Source: Acinetobacter calcoaceticus ANC 3811 (GTDB taxonomy: Bacteria; Pseudomonadota; Gammaproteobacteria; Pseudomonadales; Moraxellaceae). Taken from it: a stretch of 64,000 nucleotides of DNA. Under the pieces are notes generated by a model. It searched no databases. It was not told the DNA's origin and saw nothing but the letters and a program-made list of their open reading frames with translations. Below, piece after piece: positions 8,474 to 16,950 of this stretch. Position numbers and translations under genes: made by a program. The DNA lies in the NCBI RefSeq assembly GCF_000399665.1, contig NZ_KB976986.1, forward strand, positions 693,131 through 757,130, written 5' to 3'. Numbering within the stretch: position 1 is the first letter of the stretch; each line of letters opens with the position of its first letter.

Positions 8474-9595
8474 ATGTCAAAAGTACACTTAATGGTACGT
8501 TTAGTACAAGTAGTCACCGTGCTATTTGTACTATTAGGCTGTTTCGTGGTTTTTTTATATTCACCCTTTTATTCAAAACTTATTGTAGCTGGGCTTAATT
8601 ATTTTGTACCAGTTGATGTGAATCAAGTTGCCGCTGAAAGTCAGAGACAGGCTGCATTAAGTGAACATGATAATTTAGAGCCAGGTTCAAATCTATGGAT
8701 TGCTCGTCAAGCGTATTTAAAGCTGACTGAAAAAGCTTTACGTGAAAAAAAGACAACAGATCTGACCTATCTTCAAGAAAACTATAAGGCTTTGCAGCAA
8801 ATTATTCTTTTAGAAGAAAAAGAACAAGATTCAGAGGCAGCCGCTTCTGTAACGGTTCCTTTAGTCGTGAAAAACTCAGAAATTGATGCTGCTGATGAAG
8901 CAAGTAGCCCTATTGATGAAGCACTCTTTATTAATAGTTCAGAAAATAAGGCCCTTACAGAGCAATATACCGAGTTTTTAGCAAGAAAACCTGTGGTGCC
9001 AGAACATCAAAAAGCTGTGAGCGAACCTGAACAGAAAATCGAGTATGTTCGTAAAAATCCTTTACCAGCGCCAGCTAAAAAGTTATCACAACCTTATGCA
9101 ATTGTTGTATTAGGGGGTGGTTTGACTCTTGATAAAAATGGAAAAGATATTGTAGTTAATGGTTATACACGCTTGAGACTAGAAAAAACCTTAGAAGTTG
9201 AAAAACAAAATCAGCTTCCTATTGTACTGAGTGGTGTTGAAGCACCTTACATGCAAACTTGGTTAAAAGAGCGTGGCGTTGATGCAAAGCTACTAGAAAA
9301 ACGTAGTATGAATACTTGTGAAAATACAAGATTTAGTTCTCTATTGCTTCAGAAAAAAGGTGGAGCACCGACGGTCATGTTGGTCACAGATGAATATCAT
9401 ATGCCGCGTACACGCCGATTATTTGCTTTAAATGGTATAGAAACCATTCCTGTTGTGGCTCCAATGCCAACACCACTGACACGCTGGCAACCAAGTGTGC
9501 AAAATTACGATCATAGCCGTCGTGCAAATTATGAATTACTTGCGACAATTCGCGACATGTTGTTTGGCTCAAGTGATTGTCGAGAGGTACCTTAA
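8474..9595 (+). CDS. YdcF/DUF218-family membrane protein
   Basis: About 373 residues. One N-terminal transmembrane segment (around residues 8-35) is followed by a long Glu/Lys-rich helical linker. A DUF218 domain begins near residue 207 with YAIVVLGGG, then VLSGVEAPYMQTWL, SMNTCENTRF and VTDEYHMPRTRRLF. In E. coli the related ElyC/SanA/YdcF proteins affect envelope integrity and undecaprenyl-carrier use. The murB neighbour makes a cell-wall role reasonable, though inferred. The ATG at 8474 lies four bases after murB; an upstream in-frame start overlapping murB is less likely. Its stop overlaps the next start by one base. Confidence 0.85.
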   Translation: MSKVHLMVRLVQVVTVLFVLLGCFVVFLYSPFYSKLIVAGLNYFVPVDVNQVAAESQRQAALSEHDNLEPGSNLWIARQAYLKLTEKALREKKTTDLTYLQENYKALQQIILLEEKEQDSEAAASVTVPLVVKNSEIDAADEASSPIDEALFINSSENKALTEQYTEFLARKPVVPEHQKAVSEPEQKIEYVRKNPLPAPAKKLSQPYAIVVLGGGLTLDKNGKDIVVNGYTRLRLEKTLEVEKQNQLPIVLSGVEAPYMQTWLKERGVDAKLLEKRSMNTCENTRFSSLLLQKKGGAPTVMLVTDEYHMPRTRRLFALNGIETIPVVAPMPTPLTRWQPSVQNYDHSRRANYELLATIRDMLFGSSDCREVP

Positions 9596-10623
9596 TGTCA
9601 GATATCCCATTTCTCAATCCTGCCGTATTAAAACAATTAGATTTACCGGTTCCTAACCGCGATCTTACGCCACAGGTTCTAAGTCCACTTAATTTAAATA
9701 CATTAGAAGAACCATCTCGAGATTTACTGGCTTACCGTAAGTTATATGGTTTGCATTTACTTGAATGTGATCATTGGCAGGGCTATGTTCAAATGCCTTT
9801 GTTTCGATTACATGTGCAAGTTTTCAAGCCTAAAGTAGAAAAAATACAAGGTACTGTCTGCTTATTACATGGCTATCTTGAGCATAGTGGTATTTATCAG
9901 CCCATTATTCGTGAAATTCTTGAACAAGGCTTTAGTGTCATTACCTATGACTTACCAGGGCATGGTTTAAGCAATGGCTCACCAGCAAGTATTCAAAATT
10001 TTGATCACTATCAACAAGTTTTGATGGCTGTTTATCAATATGTAAAACATGCAGATCAGTTACCAAAACCTTGGGTAGGAATTGGTCAAAGTACGGGTGG
10101 CGCAATCTGGATGCATCACTTATTGGAATATGCTGAAAAACGCCAAGATCCGATTGTAGATAGAGTCCTGTTACTTTCTCCTTTGATTCGCCCTGCAAAA
10201 ACAGCATGGTGGCATAACCCAGTTGGATTGGGCATTATTCGCCGTATTAAGCGGCAAGTACCAAGACACTTTAGACGTAATAATCATAATCCTGAATTTT
10301 TACGATTTATTCGTTTAAAAGATCCTTTGCAACCTCGAATGATGGGCATGGATTGGATTTTGGCAATGTCTAAATGGATGCAAGAAATGGAAGAGCGGCC
10401 AGCTTGTCGTATTCCTGTCTGGCTTGCACAAGGTGCTCTTGATCAGACAGTTGATTGGCGTTACAACATTGAATTTATTCGTCGTAAATTTAGGCTACAA
10501 ACGTTATTAATGCTAGAAGAAGGATCTCATCAATTGATTAATGAGCGTGCAGATATACGAGCAGCCTTAACGGGATTAATTCCAGCATTTTTACATGCGA
10601 AGCCAAAACATTTTTATTATTAA
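9595..10623 (+). CDS. Alpha/beta hydrolase, lysophospholipase/monoglyceride-lipase type
   Basis: 342 residues from the ATG at 9595, with GAGAGG upstream and a one-base overlap with the YdcF stop. It has the Hydrolase_4 fold: oxyanion region LLHGYLEHSG, YDLPGHGLSNGS, nucleophile elbow GQSTGG, an Asp in GALDQTVD and the final His in EGSHQLINE. This supports a serine hydrolase acting on monoacyl lipids or lysophospholipids. No signal peptide is seen, so it is probably cytoplasmic or peripheral. Last gene of the phosphatase-murB run. Confidence 0.88.
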   Translation: MSDIPFLNPAVLKQLDLPVPNRDLTPQVLSPLNLNTLEEPSRDLLAYRKLYGLHLLECDHWQGYVQMPLFRLHVQVFKPKVEKIQGTVCLLHGYLEHSGIYQPIIREILEQGFSVITYDLPGHGLSNGSPASIQNFDHYQQVLMAVYQYVKHADQLPKPWVGIGQSTGGAIWMHHLLEYAEKRQDPIVDRVLLLSPLIRPAKTAWWHNPVGLGIIRRIKRQVPRHFRRNNHNPEFLRFIRLKDPLQPRMMGMDWILAMSKWMQEMEERPACRIPVWLAQGALDQTVDWRYNIEFIRRKFRLQTLLMLEEGSHQLINERADIRAALTGLIPAFLHAKPKHFYY

Positions 10624-10629
10624 AAAATA

Positions 10630-10661
10630 ATGCATCTATCCAAAAAATTGGATAGATGCAT
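10630..10661. terminator. Convergent terminator hairpin
   Basis: A perfect 12-bp inverted repeat (ATGCATCTATCC and complement) with an 8-base loop lies between two convergent genes. The minus-strand side is followed by a T run, so it best terminates the leftward lipoprotein gene. Confidence 0.7.
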
Positions 10662-10678
10662 GACTTAATCTTTGTACT

Positions 10679-11173
10679 TTATTTTGAATTTTGATAAAGC
10701 TGCATAAAGTTTTTATAAACCGAAGACTGCTTTTGTGGACTATACATATTGCGTTCGATTGTTCCTTTATCCGTTTTTATCAAAACATTTACATTTTGAG
10801 CATTTTTAAATTCTTGCAAGAATTTACTTGGAATAATAAAGAACGTTGTAGAATGTTTAGGAACTAATCGGCTGACATTCGTTTTTTCAGTTGATTGAGC
10901 GGGTTGATAGTTAAATCGTTTCCCATCAATATCAAATATTAACTCGTTAATATCATAAAAGTTATAACTACTACTTAAATGAACATCTACACGAAGCTGA
11001 TCTTTTTGATTCTCGTTCCATTTCACGAGCAAGCTCGGGCATAGTTCCGTTGGTGAGCAGTTTAGCTGACCCGCTGTCTTTACCTCTTTAGGAGCTATTG
11101 TACTAACCTGTGTAGTGCTACAAGCCGCTGTAAGTAAACATGAACCCAATAAGAGTAGAGATTTCTTCATCAT
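10679..11173 (-). CDS. Predicted lipoprotein of unknown function
   Basis: 164 residues starting MMKKSLLLLGS with lipobox LTAAC; Cys18 would be lipidated and follow the signal peptide. The mature part is polar, with a CSPTELCPSL pair of cysteines that may form a disulfide, and mixed beta/alpha character. I do not recognise a domain. GGA lies nine bases before the first ATG. It is transcribed alone, tail-to-tail with the hydrolase gene. Confidence 0.75.
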   Translation of the reverse strand: MMKKSLLLLGSCLLTAACSTTQVSTIAPKEVKTAGQLNCSPTELCPSLLVKWNENQKDQLRVDVHLSSSYNFYDINELIFDIDGKRFNYQPAQSTEKTNVSRLVPKHSTTFFIIPSKFLQEFKNAQNVNVLIKTDKGTIERNMYSPQKQSSVYKNFMQLYQNSK

Positions 11174-11328
11174 ATAAATTCCAAGATAGTCTGTTTAATA
11201 TTATTTATGTTAAAGCCAATAAATTTTGACATAAATTAACGAGTAGTTGGGCTTAAAAATACAAATGGTTTGGCAACTTTAAAAGAAGAAGTGGCATCAC
11301 CTGCATATATATGGCTTTGGTCAGGGCC

Positions 11329-12291
11329 TCAATCTAGTCTACGCGTTTTACCATCTTTAAAATTAATCTTTTTCAAATCAACCCAAAATACATTTGGTGA
11401 TAGGGCTGACTCGAAAAAGTAGAGCATCTGTTTATGATCGGCCACAGTTCGCCAGCGAGTTGAAGAGATATTCGGTTCTTCTTGCGTATTGAGTCCATAG
11501 GGAACAGATGCATTTCGAATGACACTAAATACAGAGGCTTGAGCCTGTTTACTATCATCATTTTTAGGAATGGCATTAATGTAAAAAGATGCACGTGCAA
11601 AACGATCAGATGCACGGTTTGTACCAGGGAGCATGATCGTTCCACCAATTTGTTTCCAATATTCAGCAAGTGCAAGTTGCTTATCGAACGTAGGCGAGTT
11701 AGTCATGACTTGATAGCTGCGACTATGGTGAATCACTTGTTTCCCGTCAATATATTCAATAATTGCACTATCACCTGTTTTGTCAGAAATAGATAGATGC
11801 AGGGTAGTGAGGCGTGTTTCGCCTGGGACATTATCGGTCACAATCGTATAAGGTTCTTTTTCTAATGCTTTAACAGCTTCATCGACAGTTGCGAAATTAT
11901 CGAGTACATATTGAGCCCAAGCTGCAATACTGAGTAAAGGCTTATCCGTTTTTTTCACATCTGGATATTGAGATTCTACTAACCATAAAATATTAGCAAC
12001 CAAGCCAGCTTCATTCATTCCATCTGTTGTGGAAACTTCATAGCCTGTGGCAATTACACTTCCATATTTAGACGTCCATTTTATTGAGTTGGAGCCTGCA
12101 CTACCGTCACGACTAACCCCGCTTGGCATAATCCACAAATTTGTACCCGTATCAACTTTCCAGTCCATTGAGCGAGCAGTAATAATATGTTGGTTATTGC
12201 CTAAATATACGGCACGTGTACAAGCAACAGTATAGCTACTTAAACCTACTGCTAGTGCGACAAAAGAAGAAATGAATGTTTTTTTCAACAT
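11329..12291 (-). CDS. Linear amide C-N hydrolase (choloylglycine hydrolase/penicillin acylase family), exported
   Basis: 320 residues from the ATG at 12291, which has AAGAAGG upstream; an in-frame upstream ATG gives an odd N-terminus. The signal peptide ends just before CTRAVYLG, so the mature enzyme begins with Cys, the N-terminal nucleophile of this Ntn family. Other family features are ARSMDWK, NEAGLVANILWL and the conserved Arg in VFSVIRNASVPYG. It would act in the periplasm on an amide bond. Characterised Gram-negative members hydrolyse penicillin V and acyl-homoserine lactones; bile-salt activity is also possible. The true substrate is not visible. Confidence 0.9.
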   Translation of the reverse strand: MLKKTFISSFVALAVGLSSYTVACTRAVYLGNNQHIITARSMDWKVDTGTNLWIMPSGVSRDGSAGSNSIKWTSKYGSVIATGYEVSTTDGMNEAGLVANILWLVESQYPDVKKTDKPLLSIAAWAQYVLDNFATVDEAVKALEKEPYTIVTDNVPGETRLTTLHLSISDKTGDSAIIEYIDGKQVIHHSRSYQVMTNSPTFDKQLALAEYWKQIGGTIMLPGTNRASDRFARASFYINAIPKNDDSKQAQASVFSVIRNASVPYGLNTQEEPNISSTRWRTVADHKQMLYFFESALSPNVFWVDLKKINFKDGKTRRLD

Positions 12292-12452
12292 GATGAAATA
12301 CCTTCTTGTTATAAGCATTAAAAATTTTTATTAAATAAAATTAAATTATGTACGTTATTTATACTTTTATATTAGGTGAAAAATCTATTAAAGACAAATT
12401 AAAAGGGGAAGGAAATTTAAGCAAAAATCACAGATTAATTTCAAATATAGAA

Positions 12453-12479
12453 GAGCATCACACTATAAATGTAATGCTC
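12453..12479 (-). terminator. Possible weak terminator hairpin
   Basis: GAGCAT and ATGCTC form a short stem with a 15-base loop, downstream of the FMN glutamate-synthase-like gene on the minus strand. The T run is poor. Confidence 0.35.
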
Positions 12480-12500
12480 AACATATCGAGTTAATATAAA

Positions 12501-14174
12501 TTAAAAGTGATTGGCATCTGCCATATTCCACATCCGATAATAAAAATTATCATCGTCATTATTAAGTTCAGACTGTAAAAGTTCGCCTTCTTTTAAGAAA
12601 AAATGCAATTGAGCATAATTCTTAATTTCACGGTCGTTTACTCGCTGAGCTAAATGATGAGCTTTAATATCAGAAGGGTGACGTAAACCAGCCGCAGCAA
12701 TCATTTCTGATAATGCATGCAATGTATTTTTATGAAAATTAAATACTCGTTCTGATTTAGTTGGTACATCAATTGCTTTTTGACGGTCTTTATCTTGGGT
12801 TGCAACACCTACAGGACACTGGTTAGTGTGACAGCTTTGTGCCTGAATACATCCAACAGCAAACATGAAACCACGTGCTGAATTAACCCAATCTGCACCT
12901 AGCGCAAAAGTACTAGCAATATCGAATGCACTAATGATTTTACCACTCGCACCAATCTTAACTTGATCTCTTAACCCTGCACCGACAAGGGTGTTATGGA
13001 CAAAGCGCAGGCCTTCACGTAATGGAGTACCAATATTGTCGCTAAACTCAATTGGCGCTGCACCTGTACCACCTTCAGACCCATCAACGACAATAAAGTC
13101 AGGAACAATTTTTGTTTCCAGCATTGCTTTAACAATACTCATAAATTGCCAAGGTTGACCAATGCACAGTTTAAAACCAACAGGTTTACCGCCAGATAAT
13201 GTGCGCAATTTCTGTAAAAAATGCATCATTTCAATAGGGGTAGAAAAACTAGAATGCTTTGCAGGAGAAATACAGTCATGATCACGAGAAACGCCACGGA
13301 TTTGGGCAATTTCTGCGGTAATTTTATGTTTAGGTAAAATACCACCATGACCTGGTTTTGCACCTTGAGAAAGCTTCAGCTCAATCATCTTGATCTGTGG
13401 TAATTGAGATTGCTTGGCAAACTTTTGTTCGTCAAATTTCCCATCTAAGGTACGGCAGCCAAAATAACCGCTGGCAATTTGCCAAACAATATCACCGCCA
13501 TTTTCCAGATGATAAGGGCTTAAACTACCTTCGCCAGTATCATGATAAAATCCACCTAACTGCGCGCCTTTATTTAACGCACGAATTGCATTGGCACTTA
13601 AACTACCAAAGCTCATGGCAGAGATGTTCATAATTGATGCACTATAGGGCTGAAGGCATTGTGCATTACCCACCTGAATACGAAAGCTCTTTGGATCTGC
13701 TGGTGGGCAAGGGCTAATTGAATGGACAATAAATCGATAATTTTCTTGATAAACGTCAATGATTGAACCAAAAGGTTTATCTGCATTTTCATTTTTAGCA
13801 CGCTGATAAACTAGACTTCTTTGCATACGCGAAAAAGGTAGGGCATCTTGATCCGCTTCAATAAAGTATTGGCGAATTTCTGGGCGTATATCTTCAAACA
13901 AAAAACGGAAATGTCCCATAATTGGGTAATTTCTTAGAATTGAATGTTTATTCTGCAAAACATCATAAAGGCCTAATAAGCTTAGTGCACCTGTAAGCAC
14001 CCATAAACCGTTAAGCAGAGTATCTGAAATAAAATAATAGATACTATGAGGGGTGTATACGGTGCGAAACCATGTAATGCTGAGTGCAGTAAAAATACAT
14101 AAGAACCAGAGAGAATGGCGCGAAAAAAATGTATTGAGAAATTTATGTCGAATGATTTGTGCTGGACTCGCCAT
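12501..14174 (-). CDS. FMN-binding glutamate synthase-family protein with N-terminal membrane anchor
   Basis: About 557 residues from the ATG at 14174; a longer reading would need a TTG at 14225. Two hydrophobic segments lie within the first 80 residues. Then comes a domain like the FMN/iron-sulphur synthase part of GltB: MSFGSLSANAI, GAKPGHGG, DGSEGGTGAAP and the Cys-rich CHTNQCPVGVATQ near the end. The glutamine amidotransferase domain of true GOGAT is missing, so it probably does not use glutamine directly. The reaction is unknown; relatives are annotated as glutamate synthase-like FMN oxidoreductases. The anchor suggests electron exchange at the inner membrane, which is inference. Confidence 0.88.
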   Translation of the reverse strand: MASPAQIIRHKFLNTFFSRHSLWFLCIFTALSITWFRTVYTPHSIYYFISDTLLNGLWVLTGALSLLGLYDVLQNKHSILRNYPIMGHFRFLFEDIRPEIRQYFIEADQDALPFSRMQRSLVYQRAKNENADKPFGSIIDVYQENYRFIVHSISPCPPADPKSFRIQVGNAQCLQPYSASIMNISAMSFGSLSANAIRALNKGAQLGGFYHDTGEGSLSPYHLENGGDIVWQIASGYFGCRTLDGKFDEQKFAKQSQLPQIKMIELKLSQGAKPGHGGILPKHKITAEIAQIRGVSRDHDCISPAKHSSFSTPIEMMHFLQKLRTLSGGKPVGFKLCIGQPWQFMSIVKAMLETKIVPDFIVVDGSEGGTGAAPIEFSDNIGTPLREGLRFVHNTLVGAGLRDQVKIGASGKIISAFDIASTFALGADWVNSARGFMFAVGCIQAQSCHTNQCPVGVATQDKDRQKAIDVPTKSERVFNFHKNTLHALSEMIAAAGLRHPSDIKAHHLAQRVNDREIKNYAQLHFFLKEGELLQSELNNDDDNFYYRMWNMADANHF

Positions 14175-14656
14175 ATTGGAACAAATTCCTAATGTTTTAC
14201 TGGTACATACCTTGCCAAGAAGCAAGTGAAACTACAAGTATGGAATTGTTAGTTTTAAGAGAAAAGGAAGCATGCATTCAAATGTTCACTCGATTTAAAG
14301 ATGTATTTTTAAAACGAAAATATTTTAACTTTAAATAATATTATATTTCGAAAATTTAGGATTCAGATAAATTATTCAATGCTTAATTTTGAAGGTAGTT
14401 GATTTTATAAATAATTGGTTTTAATAAAATTTATATTTCATTAAATTACTTGCTCACAGTTATATAGAGTAATTGAATTTAATTTTAGATTTAATTAATA
14501 ATAAATTTTTTATTTGAATGCTATTTGTTTATTTTTGATTCAATTAATACTGTGCTGTTTAGTTGTTTTTTGCTAATATAAATAAATTGAATTAATATTT
14601 TTTAATAGAAATTACTACAACTATATAAGATTCTAAAAAATTGTTTAAGGACTGAA
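14175..14656. other. AT-rich intergenic region
   Basis: About 480 bases, very AT-rich, between divergent genes. No gene or convincing hairpin was seen. It ends in AAGGACT, a usable ribosome-binding site for the next gene. Confidence 0.6.
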
Positions 14657-15088
14657 ATGAATTGGAAATTATTAATCTGCTCTGTTCTTTTGACAGGAGT
14701 CTTTTTCTTAACTTTAATGTTTTATCTAGGTTTTGATTTAGATACTTTTAAAAAAGTCGCTCTAATACAAAGTTTATTAGTTGCTGCGGCTATCATATTT
14801 GACTCTATGGAACGAAAGAATAATCCTATTTTTCCGGGATGTATCGTGTATCCCTTAATTGGGATTGTATTTGTTTTAGGATTTACACCTATTTTAGACT
14901 TTTTTGCTGAAAGACCTAAAGGATTTCATAGTTGGGATATTCGGAATATGTTTGAGATCAACTCTAGCCGTGCAGACTATCAATTTAGGAAACTGGCTTG
15001 GTATGGCAAAGCCTATATACAGTTAGGTTTTGCTATGGTAGGTGGATTTTTGGGCTTATTTTTTCATTTAATTTTTAGAAATAGTTGA
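14657..15088 (+). CDS. Small integral membrane protein, unknown
   Basis: 143 residues with about four hydrophobic stretches: residues 1-25, 34-50, 68-88 and 118-140. A polar loop between the third and fourth (DFFAERPKGFHSWDIRN) probably faces one side of the inner membrane. No family recognised. AAGGACT upstream supports the start. It sits alone in AT-rich DNA before the pilus operon, so a link with pili is possible but unsupported. Confidence 0.65.
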   Translation: MNWKLLICSVLLTGVFFLTLMFYLGFDLDTFKKVALIQSLLVAAAIIFDSMERKNNPIFPGCIVYPLIGIVFVLGFTPILDFFAERPKGFHSWDIRNMFEINSSRADYQFRKLAWYGKAYIQLGFAMVGGFLGLFFHLIFRNS

Positions 15089-15621
15089 ATTAGCGCTATC
15101 TTCTTCTGGTAGGGGAAAAGTCATTTTAATTATTGAAAACTTTAAAAAAAACCTGGAATTTTTATAAATCACTTAGATTTCTTATTCATAAAATACTATT
15201 TTCTTATTCATTTAAAATATATAGAATAATCAATAGCTTATTTTTTGTTCTTGTTTTTTTGACCAAAGATTAAAAAAATATAAAATACTAAAAGTGATGG
15301 TAAACTTTAACTAATGAAAATCTATAGTTTTTTTAGTAGAGCTAATAAAAGTTGAATAGAATTATCGAAAATTGATGTAAAAAGTGTGATAAACCATAAA
15401 ATTTTTTATAATTGAGAAATTCATCAGAACTTGAATTGTTGATTGATATTTAGAATGAAAGTTATATTAGTGTTTTTGTTGTTTTTTTGTATTATGTGCG
15501 ATAAGTAGAGTAAAAAAATAACGCTTTGAAAAAACAATCAGAAAAGCTAGTGATTGTGATGGGGAAGGCTAGTTTTTACATCTATTAATTTTATTGGCGT
15601 AATGTAAAAAGGTTTTTAACC
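15089..15621. other. AT-rich region upstream of the pilus operon
   Basis: 533 bases without a gene. TTCTTATTCAT occurs twice, at 15179-15189 and 15201-15211, 22 bases apart. It presumably contains the promoter of the chaperone-usher operon, but no -35/-10 pair could be chosen with confidence. Confidence 0.5.
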
Positions 15622-16149
15622 ATGAAAAAGTCTCTCATTTTATCAGTAATTACTGTGGGTTTAATGTCTATCAATGCCGCAAATGCTGCAACTGCAACAG
15701 GCACTTTGACCGTTAAAGCAACAATTACAAATAGTTGTGTATTGAATACTTCAGCTACAGGTACAACAGCTAACGCAGTTTTAGATTTTGGTACTTTAAG
15801 CTCTCTTGCTAGCAATGTAGACGCAGACACCACAACAACTGGTGGTACTGCAATTAAAGTTTTATGTAACAACACTGTGCCATGGACTTTGGCTTTTGAT
15901 GCCGGCAAAAATGCTCAAACGACTCAACGTCGTATGATTGGTGGCGCAACAAGCAACGAATTTATTCCTTACAACCTTTTCTCTGACACTAACCGTGCAA
16001 CAGCGATTGGTATTGCAACAACTGCATATAGCGGTACTGGTACTGGCGCGCCACAAACAGTTAACGTTTATGGCCGTATTCCTGCTGGCTCAACTTTGCC
16101 AAGCGCGGGTAGCTATGTTGACACTGTGACTGTAACAGTGACTTATTAA
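15622..16149 (+). CDS. Spore coat U-domain major pilin (CsuA/B-like)
   Basis: 175 residues with a signal peptide ending near NAANA. The mature protein is a single SCPU domain with a disulfide-capable Cys pair (NSCVL and VLCNN), a NVYGRIPAG segment and the typical end DTVTVTVTY. It is rich in Thr, Ala and Gly. Proteins of this type are subunits of archaic chaperone-usher pili such as Csu of A. baumannii, which mediate attachment to abiotic surfaces. First gene of a four-gene operon; the locus has fewer genes than the Csu operon, so it is probably a separate pilus. Confidence 0.88.
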   Translation: MKKSLILSVITVGLMSINAANAATATGTLTVKATITNSCVLNTSATGTTANAVLDFGTLSSLASNVDADTTTTGGTAIKVLCNNTVPWTLAFDAGKNAQTTQRRMIGGATSNEFIPYNLFSDTNRATAIGIATTAYSGTGTGAPQTVNVYGRIPAGSTLPSAGSYVDTVTVTVTY

Positions 16150-16232
16150 TTTTTAATAAGTTTTATTGCGTCATTGCTAGCTCTTGATTCTAAGAGCTAG
16201 CTTAATTTGAAAAAAGTAGTTCTGGGCAAATC

Positions 16233-16940
16233 ATGAGAAAAAATATCTTTGTTACTACAAGTTTATTATTATTTTTGCCTAGTATGCTGAACGCTGCATC
16301 AATTCGTCTTTCGCCTGTAAATATTGAAATATTAAGCGATCAAGCGGCATCCTCAATTAGCTTATATAACCAGTCAAATGAAAGCAGTGATTTGCAGGTA
16401 CGTGTATTTGAATGGCGCCAAAATGCTGGGCAAGATCAATTAATACCTACAGATGAGATCGCTGTTAGCCCGCCGTTTTTAAAATTACAACCTAATGATT
16501 CTTATAGTTTACGTGTCGTTAGAATTAATCCAGCACCAGTTTCTGGTGAGCAAACATACCGTATTATTATTGATGAACTCCCAAAACCGATTGATAACCG
16601 TAAAGCGGATCAAGGGGTTAACGTACTACTACGTTCGTCATTGCCTTTATTCGTAGTAAATAAGGACGCAATTACTAAACTTACGTGGTCAATACAACAA
16701 GAACAAAATAATTCGTCTCTTACGATTAGTAATGTTGGCAATCGACATGCACTTTTAAGTAATTTAACGCTTGTTGATGTAACAGCGAATAAAAGTTATG
16801 CCATTAAAGTAAATACAGTGAATGGTTATATTCTTGCTGGCAAAGCAAGAAATTTTAATATTAGCCCTGATTTTAAATTTCAATCGGATCATAAATATAA
16901 TATTTCATTGAATATTAACGGTAAGCAAACATCTCTTTAA
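16233..16940 (+). CDS. Periplasmic pilus chaperone (PapD/CsuC-like)
   Basis: 235 residues with a signal peptide (MRKNIFVTT... to LNA). Two immunoglobulin-like lobes follow. ASIRLSPVNIEILSDQAASS and FLKLQPNDSYSLRVVR are typical of the N-terminal lobe that donates a strand to pilin subunits. Its job is to fold pilins in the periplasm and hand them to the usher. It starts 83 bases after the pilin and ends 10 bases before the usher ATG. Confidence 0.9.
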   Translation: MRKNIFVTTSLLLFLPSMLNAASIRLSPVNIEILSDQAASSISLYNQSNESSDLQVRVFEWRQNAGQDQLIPTDEIAVSPPFLKLQPNDSYSLRVVRINPAPVSGEQTYRIIIDELPKPIDNRKADQGVNVLLRSSLPLFVVNKDAITKLTWSIQQEQNNSSLTISNVGNRHALLSNLTLVDVTANKSYAIKVNTVNGYILAGKARNFNISPDFKFQSDHKYNISLNINGKQTSL

Positions 16941-16950
16941 AGAGGCACAT

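Noticed and set aside
14175..14225. Longer N-terminus of the glutamate synthase-like protein
   Set aside because: Needs a TTG start and adds a polar stretch before the membrane segment; the ATG at 14174 has AGGAA upstream.
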